Assembly (NCBI GenBank): GCA_036388475.1
Contig: DASVRT010000024.1
Span: forward strand, 34,075 to 98,074
DNA length: 64,000 nt
Source: JALZHR01 sp036388475
GTDB taxonomy: Bacteria; Acidobacteriota; Blastocatellia; Pyrinomonadales; Pyrinomonadaceae
Direction of reading: 5' to 3'
How positions within the stretch are numbered: the stretch's first letter is position 1; each line of letters opens with the position of its first letter. A program made the position numbers and the translations under genes. Below are positions 1-6,988 of this stretch, piece by piece. Under the pieces are notes generated by a model. The model was not told the origin of the DNA, did not search any database, and worked only from the letters and a program-made list of their open reading frames with translations.

Positions 1-138
1 TTTTTTATCGAGAAAAACAAGCCCGCGACCTTTAAATACCCGCTCTGGTCTTTTATTTCCGACTACAAAATGATGTGGTTTATGCTGTCGGGCAGAATGA
101 ACGAGGAAGTCCGGCGCGTGGAAAATATAAACAAGTGA
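1..138 (+). CDS. DUF962 (Mpo1-like) protein, C-terminal fragment
   Basis: Open at the left edge; the frame starting at base 1 runs 45 codons to TGA. The visible tail reads FFIEKNKPATFKYPLWSF and then a D-Y-K-M-M-W segment, which matches what I know of the end of the DUF962/YGL010w (Mpo1-like) membrane family, where an E-K-N-x-P-A-T-F motif precedes a P-L-W-S segment. In yeast the family is a dioxygenase acting on 2-hydroxy fatty acids; the bacterial role is unknown. The start and catalytic histidines lie outside the window. Confidence 0.6.
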   Translation, partial: FFIEKNKPATFKYPLWSFISDYKMMWFMLSGRMNEEVRRVENINK

Positions 139-213
139 TGAATAATTGCTTTCATTTCCGCGTTAATTCCTGCTTGAACGTTAAACAACATTTTATTCCG
201 AATCTGTTTCAAA

Positions 214-253
214 CGCTCTGAATATCAAACTTTCGCTCTGAATATCGAATTTT
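214..253. repeat. two tandem 20-bp units
   Basis: Two direct copies of a unit beginning CGCTCTGAATATC (214-233 and 234-253, 17 of 20 identical), ending just before the stop codon of the minus-strand kinase. The same 20-bp period appears in the larger array at 56793-57012, but the unit sequence differs. Confidence 0.7.
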
Positions 254-269
254 CGATATTTGCCGCCGT

Positions 270-1757
270 TTATTTCAAAATCCTTTTCAGATTATCTTTC
301 GCCAGCTTGTTTTCCGGGTCTAATTCCAGCGCTTTGCGATAATCGTCGATGGCTTGTTCGATGTTGCCGATGTCTTCATACGCCGCGCCGCGATTATTGT
401 AGGCGGAAAAATGATACGGATTAAGCTCGGCGGCTCGGGTGTAATCGGCGATTGCCTTTTGAAACTCGCCGGTCGCGTGATACGCTGCGCCGCGATTGTT
501 GTAAATCGCGTAATCGTTCGGATTAAGCTCAATTGCCAGCGTGTAGGTTTCAATCGCTTTATCAAATCTCTTGCGCGCGTAGAAATTATCCGCCTGCCGG
601 TAGAATTCTTTGGAAGCGCGAATCGCCGCGTCGTCAACCGGCTCGATAGTGGAATTTGCGCTCGACGAATTTGCGCTCGACGAATCGGGAACGACTAAAG
701 CCCGCGAAGACAAGCGACCGAACATTAAAACCGCCAGTACAATGACCGCCGCGCCGCCGGCTAAAAGCAGCGAGAAAACAGCCGCCGTCGAAAATTTGCG
801 ATTGGCGAGAGTTTGCCGGAGATTGTTTAGTAAATTCGCGTCCGTTTTGACCGGAATTCTCATTTTTGTTCCGAGTTCGACGGATTCGGCGGTCGGAAAA
901 ACTTTGACCGTTTCAAACGGCGACGGCTGCGGCTGCGTAGAAAACCATTCCAGAAAACTCTCTAAATCCTCGCGCATTGCCGCCGCGCTTTGATAGCGGA
1001 GCGGCGGATTTCGTTCCGGCTCGCGGTCTTTTTCCAGCGCCTTATAAATGATTTGCTGCAAGCGCTGCGGAATGTCGGCGGGCAGCGGTTCGGGTTCTTT
1101 CATCAAAACCGCATACATAATTTCGGACGGCTGACCGAGCGGAAACGGCAGTTTGCCGCTCAAAAGATGATAAAGCAGAACGCCGACCGACCAGACATCC
1201 GTCTGCACGCTGCGGACGCCTTCAAACGATTCGGGCGACATATAGCTGTGCGTGCCGATGACGGTCGAGCTGACCATCGTCGTTTCGACCGCGCGCGAAA
1301 TGCCGAAGTCGGCGAGCCGCGGCGTATCGCCCTGCATCAGGATATTGGCGGGTTTGATGTCGCGGTGAATGATGTTTTTAGAATGCAGATATTCTAAGCC
1401 GTTGAGGACGCCGGTGACGATGCGCACGGCTTGCCGGACGGGAATTCTGCCCTGTTTTCTCAACATATCGGCGAGCGAGCCGTCTTCGATATACTCGCTC
1501 AGGATGACGACCTGACCGTCGTAAACGTCCGCGTCAATCAAAGGCAGAACGTTCGGATGCCCGCTCGCTTTTTCCCAGAGCGTCGCTTCCTGGCGAATGG
1601 CTTCAAAATTAAACTGACCGGCGTGCGGCAGCTTCACCGCAACTTTTTTGGTCACGAATTGCGAGCGTTTTTCCGCCAGCCAGACTTCGCCGAAACCGCC
1701 TTTGGCGAGCTTTCTGATTAATACGTAACTGCCGAATTTTTGCCCTGCTTGAAACAT
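270..1757 (-). CDS. membrane Ser/Thr protein kinase with C-terminal TPR repeats
   Basis: Hanks-type kinase of 495 residues. Kinase domain about 8-270: glycine loop GGFGEV at 20-25, VAVK lysine at 42, HRDIKPANIL at 131-140, DFG at 150-152 and SPE at 174-176, so all catalytic residues are present. A juxtamembrane linker follows, then one transmembrane helix at about 324-346, an S/N-rich stalk and about three TPR units at 385-495. The topology puts the kinase in the cytoplasm and the TPRs outside. The stalk holds an SSSAN duplication made by a 15-bp tandem repeat at 652-681. The substrate is unknown, and the neighbouring GntR regulator is separated by only 44 bases. Confidence 0.92.
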   Translation of the reverse strand: MFQAGQKFGSYVLIRKLAKGGFGEVWLAEKRSQFVTKKVAVKLPHAGQFNFEAIRQEATLWEKASGHPNVLPLIDADVYDGQVVILSEYIEDGSLADMLRKQGRIPVRQAVRIVTGVLNGLEYLHSKNIIHRDIKPANILMQGDTPRLADFGISRAVETTMVSSTVIGTHSYMSPESFEGVRSVQTDVWSVGVLLYHLLSGKLPFPLGQPSEIMYAVLMKEPEPLPADIPQRLQQIIYKALEKDREPERNPPLRYQSAAAMREDLESFLEWFSTQPQPSPFETVKVFPTAESVELGTKMRIPVKTDANLLNNLRQTLANRKFSTAAVFSLLLAGGAAVIVLAVLMFGRLSSRALVVPDSSSANSSSANSTIEPVDDAAIRASKEFYRQADNFYARKRFDKAIETYTLAIELNPNDYAIYNNRGAAYHATGEFQKAIADYTRAAELNPYHFSAYNNRGAAYEDIGNIEQAIDDYRKALELDPENKLAKDNLKRILK

Positions 1758-1801
1758 TGATGTATTTGATTATAAGCAAACCGGAATGGTTTTATGTAAG
1801 T

Positions 1802-2698
1802 TTATTTAAGATAATTTTGTATTTCGGCGATTGATTCGTGCGAAATTAGTTGAAAAACGCGTTTATCGGTGTCATTCGGCAGATGTTTCGCCGTCAGGCT
1901 GTCGGTAATCACAAAGCTGCACGAATCCAAGCCTTTTTTCCAATCCGCTTCGCGCGTATTGCGCACCACCAGATTTTCTTCGCCGATGCCGACGGCGACG
2001 AGCATCGTCTGCGACCAGCGCAGAAACTTTTCCCAGTGCGAGACGACGCCGACCAAATCGGTTTCGCCCGGTTTTTCCTTGCCGCGCATCGAATCCTGCA
2101 CGGAATTTAATTTCAGCCGGACGAAAGCCGCCGGCGCGGCAAAATTTTCCGCCGCATCCGAAAGCGAAACGATTAGGGAATTTGCGGCGAAGCCGTCTTT
2201 TTCGGCTTTGGCAAAATCGACGGCGGAAACCGGCGCGGCGAAATGCGCGGAGATTTCGACGGCGAGAATGCGGCTTAAATCGACGTCCGATTCGACAATC
2301 ACGATTTTCTGCGGCTTTTTCGCTTGCAGCCGGAAATTAAGCCGCGTTTTTATCTGCTTGTTTTCAAAACCGCGCCGCCGCGCATCATTCAAAAACGACG
2401 AAATCAGACGGTCGAGCTCGCTTTCAATCTGCCGTGCCGTTTCGTTGATTTTCAATTCCGTCACTTTTCGCGCGTAAACGCCGCTGCCGACGCGCGACTC
2501 GACCCAGCCGTTTTCCTCCAGCCAGCGATACGCCGCGCTCGCCGTGTTCGGATGAATCTTCAGCCGCAGAGCGATTTCGCGCACGCTCGGCAGCCGGTCG
2601 CCCGCCTGTAAGTCGCCGCTCACAATCGCCAGCATCACCTGCCGCGTCAACTGCTCGCGCAGAGAGATTTCGCTGTTTTTGGAAAGCCAGAGTTTCAT
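1802..2698 (-). CDS. GntR-family transcriptional regulator
   Basis: 298 residues. The N-terminal winged helix (about 10-78) has the classical GntR pattern: LREQL near the start, then GDRLPSVREIA and a recognition region HPNTASAAYRWLEENG, with the wing VGSGVYARK. The remaining 220 residues are not an aminotransferase (MocR) domain and not a clear FCD or UTRA domain. The short YtrA-like N-terminus suggests a local repressor, but the C-terminal region resembles a sensor fold I cannot name. Transcribed toward the kinase, so the two may share a message. The effector is unknown. Confidence 0.85.
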   Translation of the reverse strand: MKLWLSKNSEISLREQLTRQVMLAIVSGDLQAGDRLPSVREIALRLKIHPNTASAAYRWLEENGWVESRVGSGVYARKVTELKINETARQIESELDRLISSFLNDARRRGFENKQIKTRLNFRLQAKKPQKIVIVESDVDLSRILAVEISAHFAAPVSAVDFAKAEKDGFAANSLIVSLSDAAENFAAPAAFVRLKLNSVQDSMRGKEKPGETDLVGVVSHWEKFLRWSQTMLVAVGIGEENLVVRNTREADWKKGLDSCSFVITDSLTAKHLPNDTDKRVFQLISHESIAEIQNYLK

Positions 2699-2705
2699 AA
2701 TAACG

Positions 2706-2756
2706 GAGAACTGAGAACTGATAACTAATTCTTTTAACTATCAGCTCTCAGTTCTC
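2706..2756. repeat. heptad-period inverted repeat (GAGAACT type)
   Basis: Left arm 2706-2723 repeats GAGAACT with a 7-bp period; right arm 2739-2756 is its reverse complement with one mismatch in 18. The right arm lies inside the 3' end of the esterase gene and encodes its last residues (RELRADS) and stop. It belongs to the heptad family described in the findings. Confidence 0.85.
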
Positions 2757-3747
2757 GCTTAATCGCGTTTGAAATCATTTCGAGCGAGCGATTTTGACGA
2801 TACGAAATATTAAAATGACCGTCGTCGAATTCTTCGTGGACGTGCGGAATATCGAAATCACGCAGCTTTTTGCACAAAATTTTCGCGCCGACGTCGAGCG
2901 CAAATTCGTCCCGCGTGCCCGCATCAATATACAGCAATTTCAGGCTTTTCAAGTTTTCCACAGACTTTTCCACAAGTCGAACGGGGTCGTGCGCCAGCCA
3001 TTTCGCCCAGATTTCCCCGCGAGTTTCGCCGGTCTCTAAATCGAACGGCAAATCGAAACCGATTTCCGAATCGGGATTCGGCGAGTAGCACGCGCTCATT
3101 CCGATTGTGTTCAGCCCGTCAAAATCGTGCTTGCCTTTTTTCTCGTCTTCATTCCAGAATTTTTCCATCAATTTTTTCGGGTCGCCCTTGACGGAGCGAA
3201 AAGCGTGCGCGAAGCCGGGCAGATAGCAATATTCAAAAAAGCAGTCGCCGCTGGTCGAGCCAGCCAGACCGAACAGGCGAGCGTGGCGCATCGCCATAAT
3301 CAGAGCGCCGTAGCCGCCCGAAGATTTGCCCATCACGGCGCGCGCGTTTTTATCGCGGATGGTTCGGAAATTTTCGTCGATGAACGGCACGATTTCGCGC
3401 GTCAAATAATCTTCGTAATTTCCCGTCGCGCTCGAATTGATATACTGCGAGCCGCCGTAATAAGTAAAACAATCGGGCATCACGACAATCATCGGCTGGA
3501 TTTTGCCTTGACCAATGAGCCTGTCCATTCTTTCGGCTAAATTCGGCGTAAAAGCGCTGTCGTTCAACAGCATCCGCCCGCGCCCGGTAAAACCTGTCAG
3601 GCAGTAAACGGTCGGAAAATCCGCGCCGCTTTCTTCGTATTCGGGCGGAAGATAGACGATAACTTCCCGCACGTGTTTATCATTGAGCGGATTGTTTTTT
3701 AAAATCCCGCTTTCGTGTCGCAGAGTTTTGACGGTTCCTTGCTTCAT
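2734..3747 (-). CDS. putative esterase (esterase D / enterochelin esterase-like)
   Basis: 337-residue alpha/beta hydrolase of the PF00756 type. Nucleophile elbow GKSSGGYGALIMA, acid in the YIDAGTRDEF segment and histidine in DGHFNISYRQNRS give a complete Ser-Asp-His triad. The family cleaves ester bonds in, for example, S-formylglutathione, mycolates or siderophores; the substrate here cannot be told. No signal peptide from the chosen start. The frame stays open another 30 codons upstream, but that stretch is translated AAAAAGT repeat, so I start at MKQGTVKT. The last seven codons and the stop come from the heptad repeat at 2739-2756. Confidence 0.85.
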   Translation of the reverse strand: MKQGTVKTLRHESGILKNNPLNDKHVREVIVYLPPEYEESGADFPTVYCLTGFTGRGRMLLNDSAFTPNLAERMDRLIGQGKIQPMIVVMPDCFTYYGGSQYINSSATGNYEDYLTREIVPFIDENFRTIRDKNARAVMGKSSGGYGALIMAMRHARLFGLAGSTSGDCFFEYCYLPGFAHAFRSVKGDPKKLMEKFWNEDEKKGKHDFDGLNTIGMSACYSPNPDSEIGFDLPFDLETGETRGEIWAKWLAHDPVRLVEKSVENLKSLKLLYIDAGTRDEFALDVGAKILCKKLRDFDIPHVHEEFDDGHFNISYRQNRSLEMISNAIKRELRADS

Positions 3748-3771
3748 AAATTTAATTTTTAACGCAAAGTT

Positions 3772-3917
3772 TAGTAAGTAAAAAGTAAAAAGTAAAAAGT
3801 AAAAAGTGAGAACTGAGAATTGAGAACTGAAAATCAAAGCCGAATATCATTCATCAACGCCTGCGGCTCGCCTCTTCCTTTTTACTTTTTACTTTTTACT
3901 TTTTACTTTTTACTTTA
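3772..3917. repeat. heptad-period inverted pair (AAAAAGT type) between divergent genes
   Basis: Left tract about 3772-3807 is AAAAAGT repeated, followed by GAGAACT, GAGAATT, GAGAACT (3808-3830). Right tract 3884-3917 is ACTTTTT repeated, the reverse complement of the left. The pair lies in the divergent gap between the esterase and the DUF2721 gene, so a terminator role alone cannot explain it. Confidence 0.9.
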
Positions 3918-3927
3918 AACTCTCTGT

Positions 3928-4554
3928 ATGGCTGGCGGCGATTTAATCAATGTGAATCCGAACGTTTTGAATTCGACCATCGAATTTCTGACGGCGATGA
4001 TTACGCCCGCGCTGCTTATCTCGGCGACCGGCTCGCTCGTGCTTTCGACTTCGACGCGTTTAGGGCGCGTGGTGGACCGCGTCCGCGAGCTGGAAAGAAG
4101 GATTCAGGAATTGCTTGTCGCCGAAGATAAAAACGACATTCCGCTTTACGATAAGCGGCTGGAGGTCATCGTCGCGCTGCTCGATAAAGTGACGAGCCGC
4201 TCGCGGATTTTGCAGCGCGCGATGGTCGCGTTTTATTACGGCTTGGGATTTTTTATTTTAACCAGCGTGACGATTGCGATTGCCGGAATTTTGAGCATTT
4301 ATCGCTGGCTGCCGATTCCGGTCGGCGTGGTCGGCATTATGTTTCTTTTTTACGGCAGCCTTCTGATGCTGCGCGAGGCGCGAATGGCGACGGCGACGAT
4401 TAACGCCGAGATGGATTTTACGTGGGAGCTGGCGCGCACCGTCGCGCCGGAAAGCGTGCTCAGCAAATACAAACGCAATGTTTTTAAACAAGGAAAACTC
4501 AGAGCCAAAATTCATGAAACTCTGGCGAACCGGCGAGCTGACGACGAGAGTTGA
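3928..4554 (+). CDS. DUF2721 membrane protein
   Basis: 208 residues. An N-terminal hydrophobic segment with TAMITPALLISATGSLVLST and then R-L-G-R-V-V-D-R-V-R is the hallmark I associate with DUF2721. A charged helical linker (about 55-90) is followed by two transmembrane helices (about 100-125 and 130-155) and a basic cytoplasmic tail. The function of the family is unknown. The 3' end overlaps the start of the next gene, so the two are probably co-transcribed. Confidence 0.8.
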   Translation: MAGGDLINVNPNVLNSTIEFLTAMITPALLISATGSLVLSTSTRLGRVVDRVRELERRIQELLVAEDKNDIPLYDKRLEVIVALLDKVTSRSRILQRAMVAFYYGLGFFILTSVTIAIAGILSIYRWLPIPVGVVGIMFLFYGSLLMLREARMATATINAEMDFTWELARTVAPESVLSKYKRNVFKQGKLRAKIHETLANRRADDES

Positions 4555-5506
4555 GCAGTTGGAAAAACTGCTCGCCTCCTGCACCGTCTGCCCGAAAGAC
4601 TGCGGCAACAATCGCCTGCGAGACGAAATCGCCGCGTGTTATTCGGGACGCCTGCCGGTCGTTTCCAGCTACACGGCGCATTTCGGCGAAGAACCCGTTT
4701 TGTCGGGCGTCAAAGGCGCGGGCAATATTTTTTTCGGCAACTGCAATCTGCGCTGCGTCTACTGCCAGAATTATCAAATCTCGCAGACCTGGAAAGCGCA
4801 GCGTAAAAACGAGGTGACGCACGAGCGGCTGGCGGAAATGATGCTGGAATTGCAGGCGCGAGGCTGTCACAACATCGGTTTCGTCAGCCCGACGCATTTC
4901 GCGCCGCAGATGGCGAGGGCGATTTTGCTGGCGGCGGAAAACGGTTTGCGTTTACCGATTGTTTACAACACGAACGCTTACGATTCGGTCGAGGTTCTGC
5001 GATTGCTCGACGGCGTTGTCGATGTTTATCTGCCGGATTTGAAATACGCCGACAGCGCCGCCGGTTTTCAATATTCGAAAGTGCGCGATTACGCCAAGTT
5101 TTCGCGCGCAGCGATAAAAGAAATGTTTCGGCAGACGGGCGATAAGTTGATTTACGACGAAAACGGTTTATTAAAACGCGGGCTGATCATTCGGCTTCTG
5201 GTTTTGCCGAACGATTTGGCGGAAATCCGCGAGTCTCTGCGCTGGATTCGCGACGAGCTTTCGCCGAAAGTCGCCGTTTCATTAATGGCGCAATATTATG
5301 CGACGAACAAAGCGGCGACCGACGAGCGTTATATTCTGCTCTCGCGCCGCATTTCCGAACGCGAATGGTTTGAAGCCGTCGAGGCGCTCGAAGAATTCGA
5401 GATGGAAGAAGGTTTTATACAGGAATACGAATCGGCATCGCACTATTACCGACCGGATTTTTCGGACGCGGAAAAGCCTTTTAAAGACATTCGGGATTTT
5501 CAGTAA
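4514..5506 (+). CDS. radical SAM protein, PflA-like (COG1313 type)
   Basis: About 330 residues from the ATG at 4514 (an ATG at 4478 adds 12 codons but has no better ribosome site). The [4Fe-4S]/SAM motif CNLRCVYC has Cys at about 77, 81 and 84. An upstream Cys set (C23, C26, C30, C42) probably forms a further metal site. Similar proteins are annotated as pyruvate-formate-lyase-activating-like, yet no glycyl radical enzyme is encoded nearby, so the true substrate is open. It overlaps the DUF2721 gene by about 40 bases. Confidence 0.85.
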   Translation: MKLWRTGELTTRVEQLEKLLASCTVCPKDCGNNRLRDEIAACYSGRLPVVSSYTAHFGEEPVLSGVKGAGNIFFGNCNLRCVYCQNYQISQTWKAQRKNEVTHERLAEMMLELQARGCHNIGFVSPTHFAPQMARAILLAAENGLRLPIVYNTNAYDSVEVLRLLDGVVDVYLPDLKYADSAAGFQYSKVRDYAKFSRAAIKEMFRQTGDKLIYDENGLLKRGLIIRLLVLPNDLAEIRESLRWIRDELSPKVAVSLMAQYYATNKAATDERYILLSRRISEREWFEAVEALEEFEMEEGFIQEYESASHYYRPDFSDAEKPFKDIRDFQ

Positions 5507-5595
5507 AAAGGAAAAGGCGCGCGCTCGGTAAAAGCACGAATTTACGGGAACAAATTTCTAATTTAATTGTCTAATCGTCTTGGAGGTAATTCGAG

Positions 5596-5871
5596 ATGAA
5601 AAGCGGAATCCGAAATTTATTGCTGGCGAGTTGTTTTCTTTTCGCAGTTTCTTATGATTGTTATACGCCGGGCGCCGATTATGACCGGCGAGACGGGCTT
5701 TATCCTGAATCCGGCGGTTACTCCCGAATGTTCAGAAAGGCTTACGGAGAGCGTTGGCGGAAATTGGGTTCGGCGACGTTTTTTCTGGGCGCGACGTTAA
5801 CCGTCGCGGCTTGCTTTGTTTGGCGAAGAGAAGAACAAAACGGTAATAAAAGTCTTTCAATTCTTATTTGA
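5596..5871 (+). CDS. small membrane protein, unknown
   Basis: 91 residues with a strong GGAGG ribosome site ten bases before the ATG, which argues for a real gene. An N-terminal hydrophobic segment (about 7-22, containing a Cys but no clean lipobox) and a second one at about 57-75 suggest two membrane passes around a charged loop. No family recognised. It ends 17 bases before the peroxiredoxin start and is probably in the same operon. Confidence 0.65.
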   Translation: MKSGIRNLLLASCFLFAVSYDCYTPGADYDRRDGLYPESGGYSRMFRKAYGERWRKLGSATFFLGATLTVAACFVWRREEQNGNKSLSILI

Positions 5872-5888
5872 GAGGAATAATTAAAATT

Positions 5889-6341
5889 ATGAAAATTGGC
5901 GACACGGCACCGAATTTTAGTTTAAAAGACGGTCAGGGCGAGCAGTGGAACCTGTCCGAGCAGCGCGGCAAAACCGTCGTTCTGTTGTTTTATCCGGGCG
6001 ACGACACGCCGGTTTGCACCAAACAGCTTTGTTCGGTGCGCGACAACTGGGAGCAATATCAGGCGACGGGCGCGGAAGTCGTCGGCATTTCGACCGATTC
6101 GGTCAAATCGCACAAGGATTTCCGCGATAAATACAACCTTACTTTGCCGCTTTTATCCGACGAAAAAGGCGAAGTCAACAAGCTTTACGCGGCGACCTCG
6201 TGGCTGCCGGGACGCTCGGCGCGCGCCGTCGTGGTAATCGACAAAACGGGTCGCATCGCTTATCACAAGGTTCAGTCTTTGAGCCTGTTTCGCCCGAAAG
6301 ACGACGAAATTTTAGAGGCGATTCGTCAAGCGGAGAAATAA
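5889..6341 (+). CDS. bcp: thioredoxin-dependent peroxiredoxin, BCP type
   Basis: 150-residue AhpC/TSA-family protein that reduces hydroperoxides in the cytoplasm. Peroxidatic Cys43 in DDTPVCT and a second Cys48 five residues later match the spacing of the resolving cysteine in E. coli BCP, so an atypical intramolecular two-Cys cycle is likely. The ATG at 5889 gives the usual MKIGDTAPNF start; a TTG seven codons upstream is ignored. The next gene is another oxidative-damage-related protein. Confidence 0.92.
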   Translation: MKIGDTAPNFSLKDGQGEQWNLSEQRGKTVVLLFYPGDDTPVCTKQLCSVRDNWEQYQATGAEVVGISTDSVKSHKDFRDKYNLTLPLLSDEKGEVNKLYAATSWLPGRSARAVVVIDKTGRIAYHKVQSLSLFRPKDDEILEAIRQAEK

Positions 6342-6396
6342 ACGATGAACGAGAAATGATAAACGCGGAATTAAAAACAAAAACGCAGAAATTGCA

Positions 6397-6428
6397 ATTC
6401 ATCGTTCATCGTTCCGCATTCATCGTTT
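6397..6428. repeat. heptad-period tract (ATTCATC/GTTCCGC type)
   Basis: ATTCATC, GTTCATC, GTTCCGC, ATTCATC, GTTT in strict 7-bp steps, with an imperfect complement upstream at about 6342-6375. A near copy (ATTCATC, ATTTCGC, GTTCCGC, ATTCCTC, GTTT, preceded by the same AAATTGCA) lies at 48066-48097, 42 kb away. Confidence 0.8.
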
Positions 6429-6479
6429 CTCTGTAATTTATGATAATCTGTGATTAAAACTGTATGAGGAGTTTCTAAA

Positions 6480-6776
6480 ATGGCTTTATTATCGGGCGAT
6501 AAATTCAAATGCACGCGCTGCGGGCGCAAGGACGAGCAGATGGCGTTTGCGCCGTTTCCGAACGAGCTGGGCGCGCGCGTTTACAACGAAATCTGTCAAA
6601 CCTGCTGGAAGGAATGGCTGCAAAAACAGAACCAGCTTATCAACCATTTCGGGCTGGACGTATCAAGCCCCGACTCGCACGATTTTCTATTCGACAATCT
6701 GAAGATTTTTCTCTTTAACGAGGGCGTCGAACTCACGCAGATTGATACGACAAAGGAAGGCTCGGTTAACTGGTAA
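6480..6776 (+). CDS. Fe(2+)-trafficking-like protein (YggX/PF04362 type) with extra CxxC pairs
   Basis: 98 residues after an AGGAG ribosome site. The order of P-F-P-N-E-L-G, then V-Y-N-E-I, then W-K-E-W and L-I-N-H-F-G-L matches the Fe-trafficking/oxidative damage protection family, where the usual motif is P-x-P-G-x-x-G ... W..W ... M/L-I-N. Unlike E. coli YggX, this protein has CTRCG at 11-15 and CQTCW in the middle, so it probably binds a zinc or iron ion through four cysteines. Placement after the peroxiredoxin fits protection of iron-sulfur enzymes. Family assignment is by motif only. Confidence 0.7.
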   Translation: MALLSGDKFKCTRCGRKDEQMAFAPFPNELGARVYNEICQTCWKEWLQKQNQLINHFGLDVSSPDSHDFLFDNLKIFLFNEGVELTQIDTTKEGSVNW

Positions 6777-6778
6777 GG

Positions 6779-6812
6779 CAAAAGTAAAAAGTAAAAAGTA
6801 AAAAGTAAATTG
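6779..6812. repeat. heptad-period tract (AAAAAGT type)
   Basis: Four copies of AAAAAGT directly after the stop codon of the Fe-trafficking-like gene. Same unit as at 3772-3807 and 33057-33079. Confidence 0.85.
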
Positions 6813-6845
6813 CGGATTGTTCGGTGCGGGCAGTCCGCTTTTTCT
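6813..6845 (+). terminator. intrinsic terminator
   Basis: GCGGATTG pairs with CAGTCCGC (one G-U) around an 11-base loop, followed by TTTTTCTTTG. It would end the peroxiredoxin/Fe-trafficking transcript. Confidence 0.6.
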
Positions 6846-6988
6846 TTGTTTTTACCGCCGCGGTTTATTGTCCGCTCCGCGCATTTCATTGATTGATTCC
6901 TGCCGTTTATTGAAAACCTATCCGCGCGCGCTGCGTATCACTGGTAAATTTATTGTTTATTCTTTCGGTTTTTATTTATTCAAACAAT

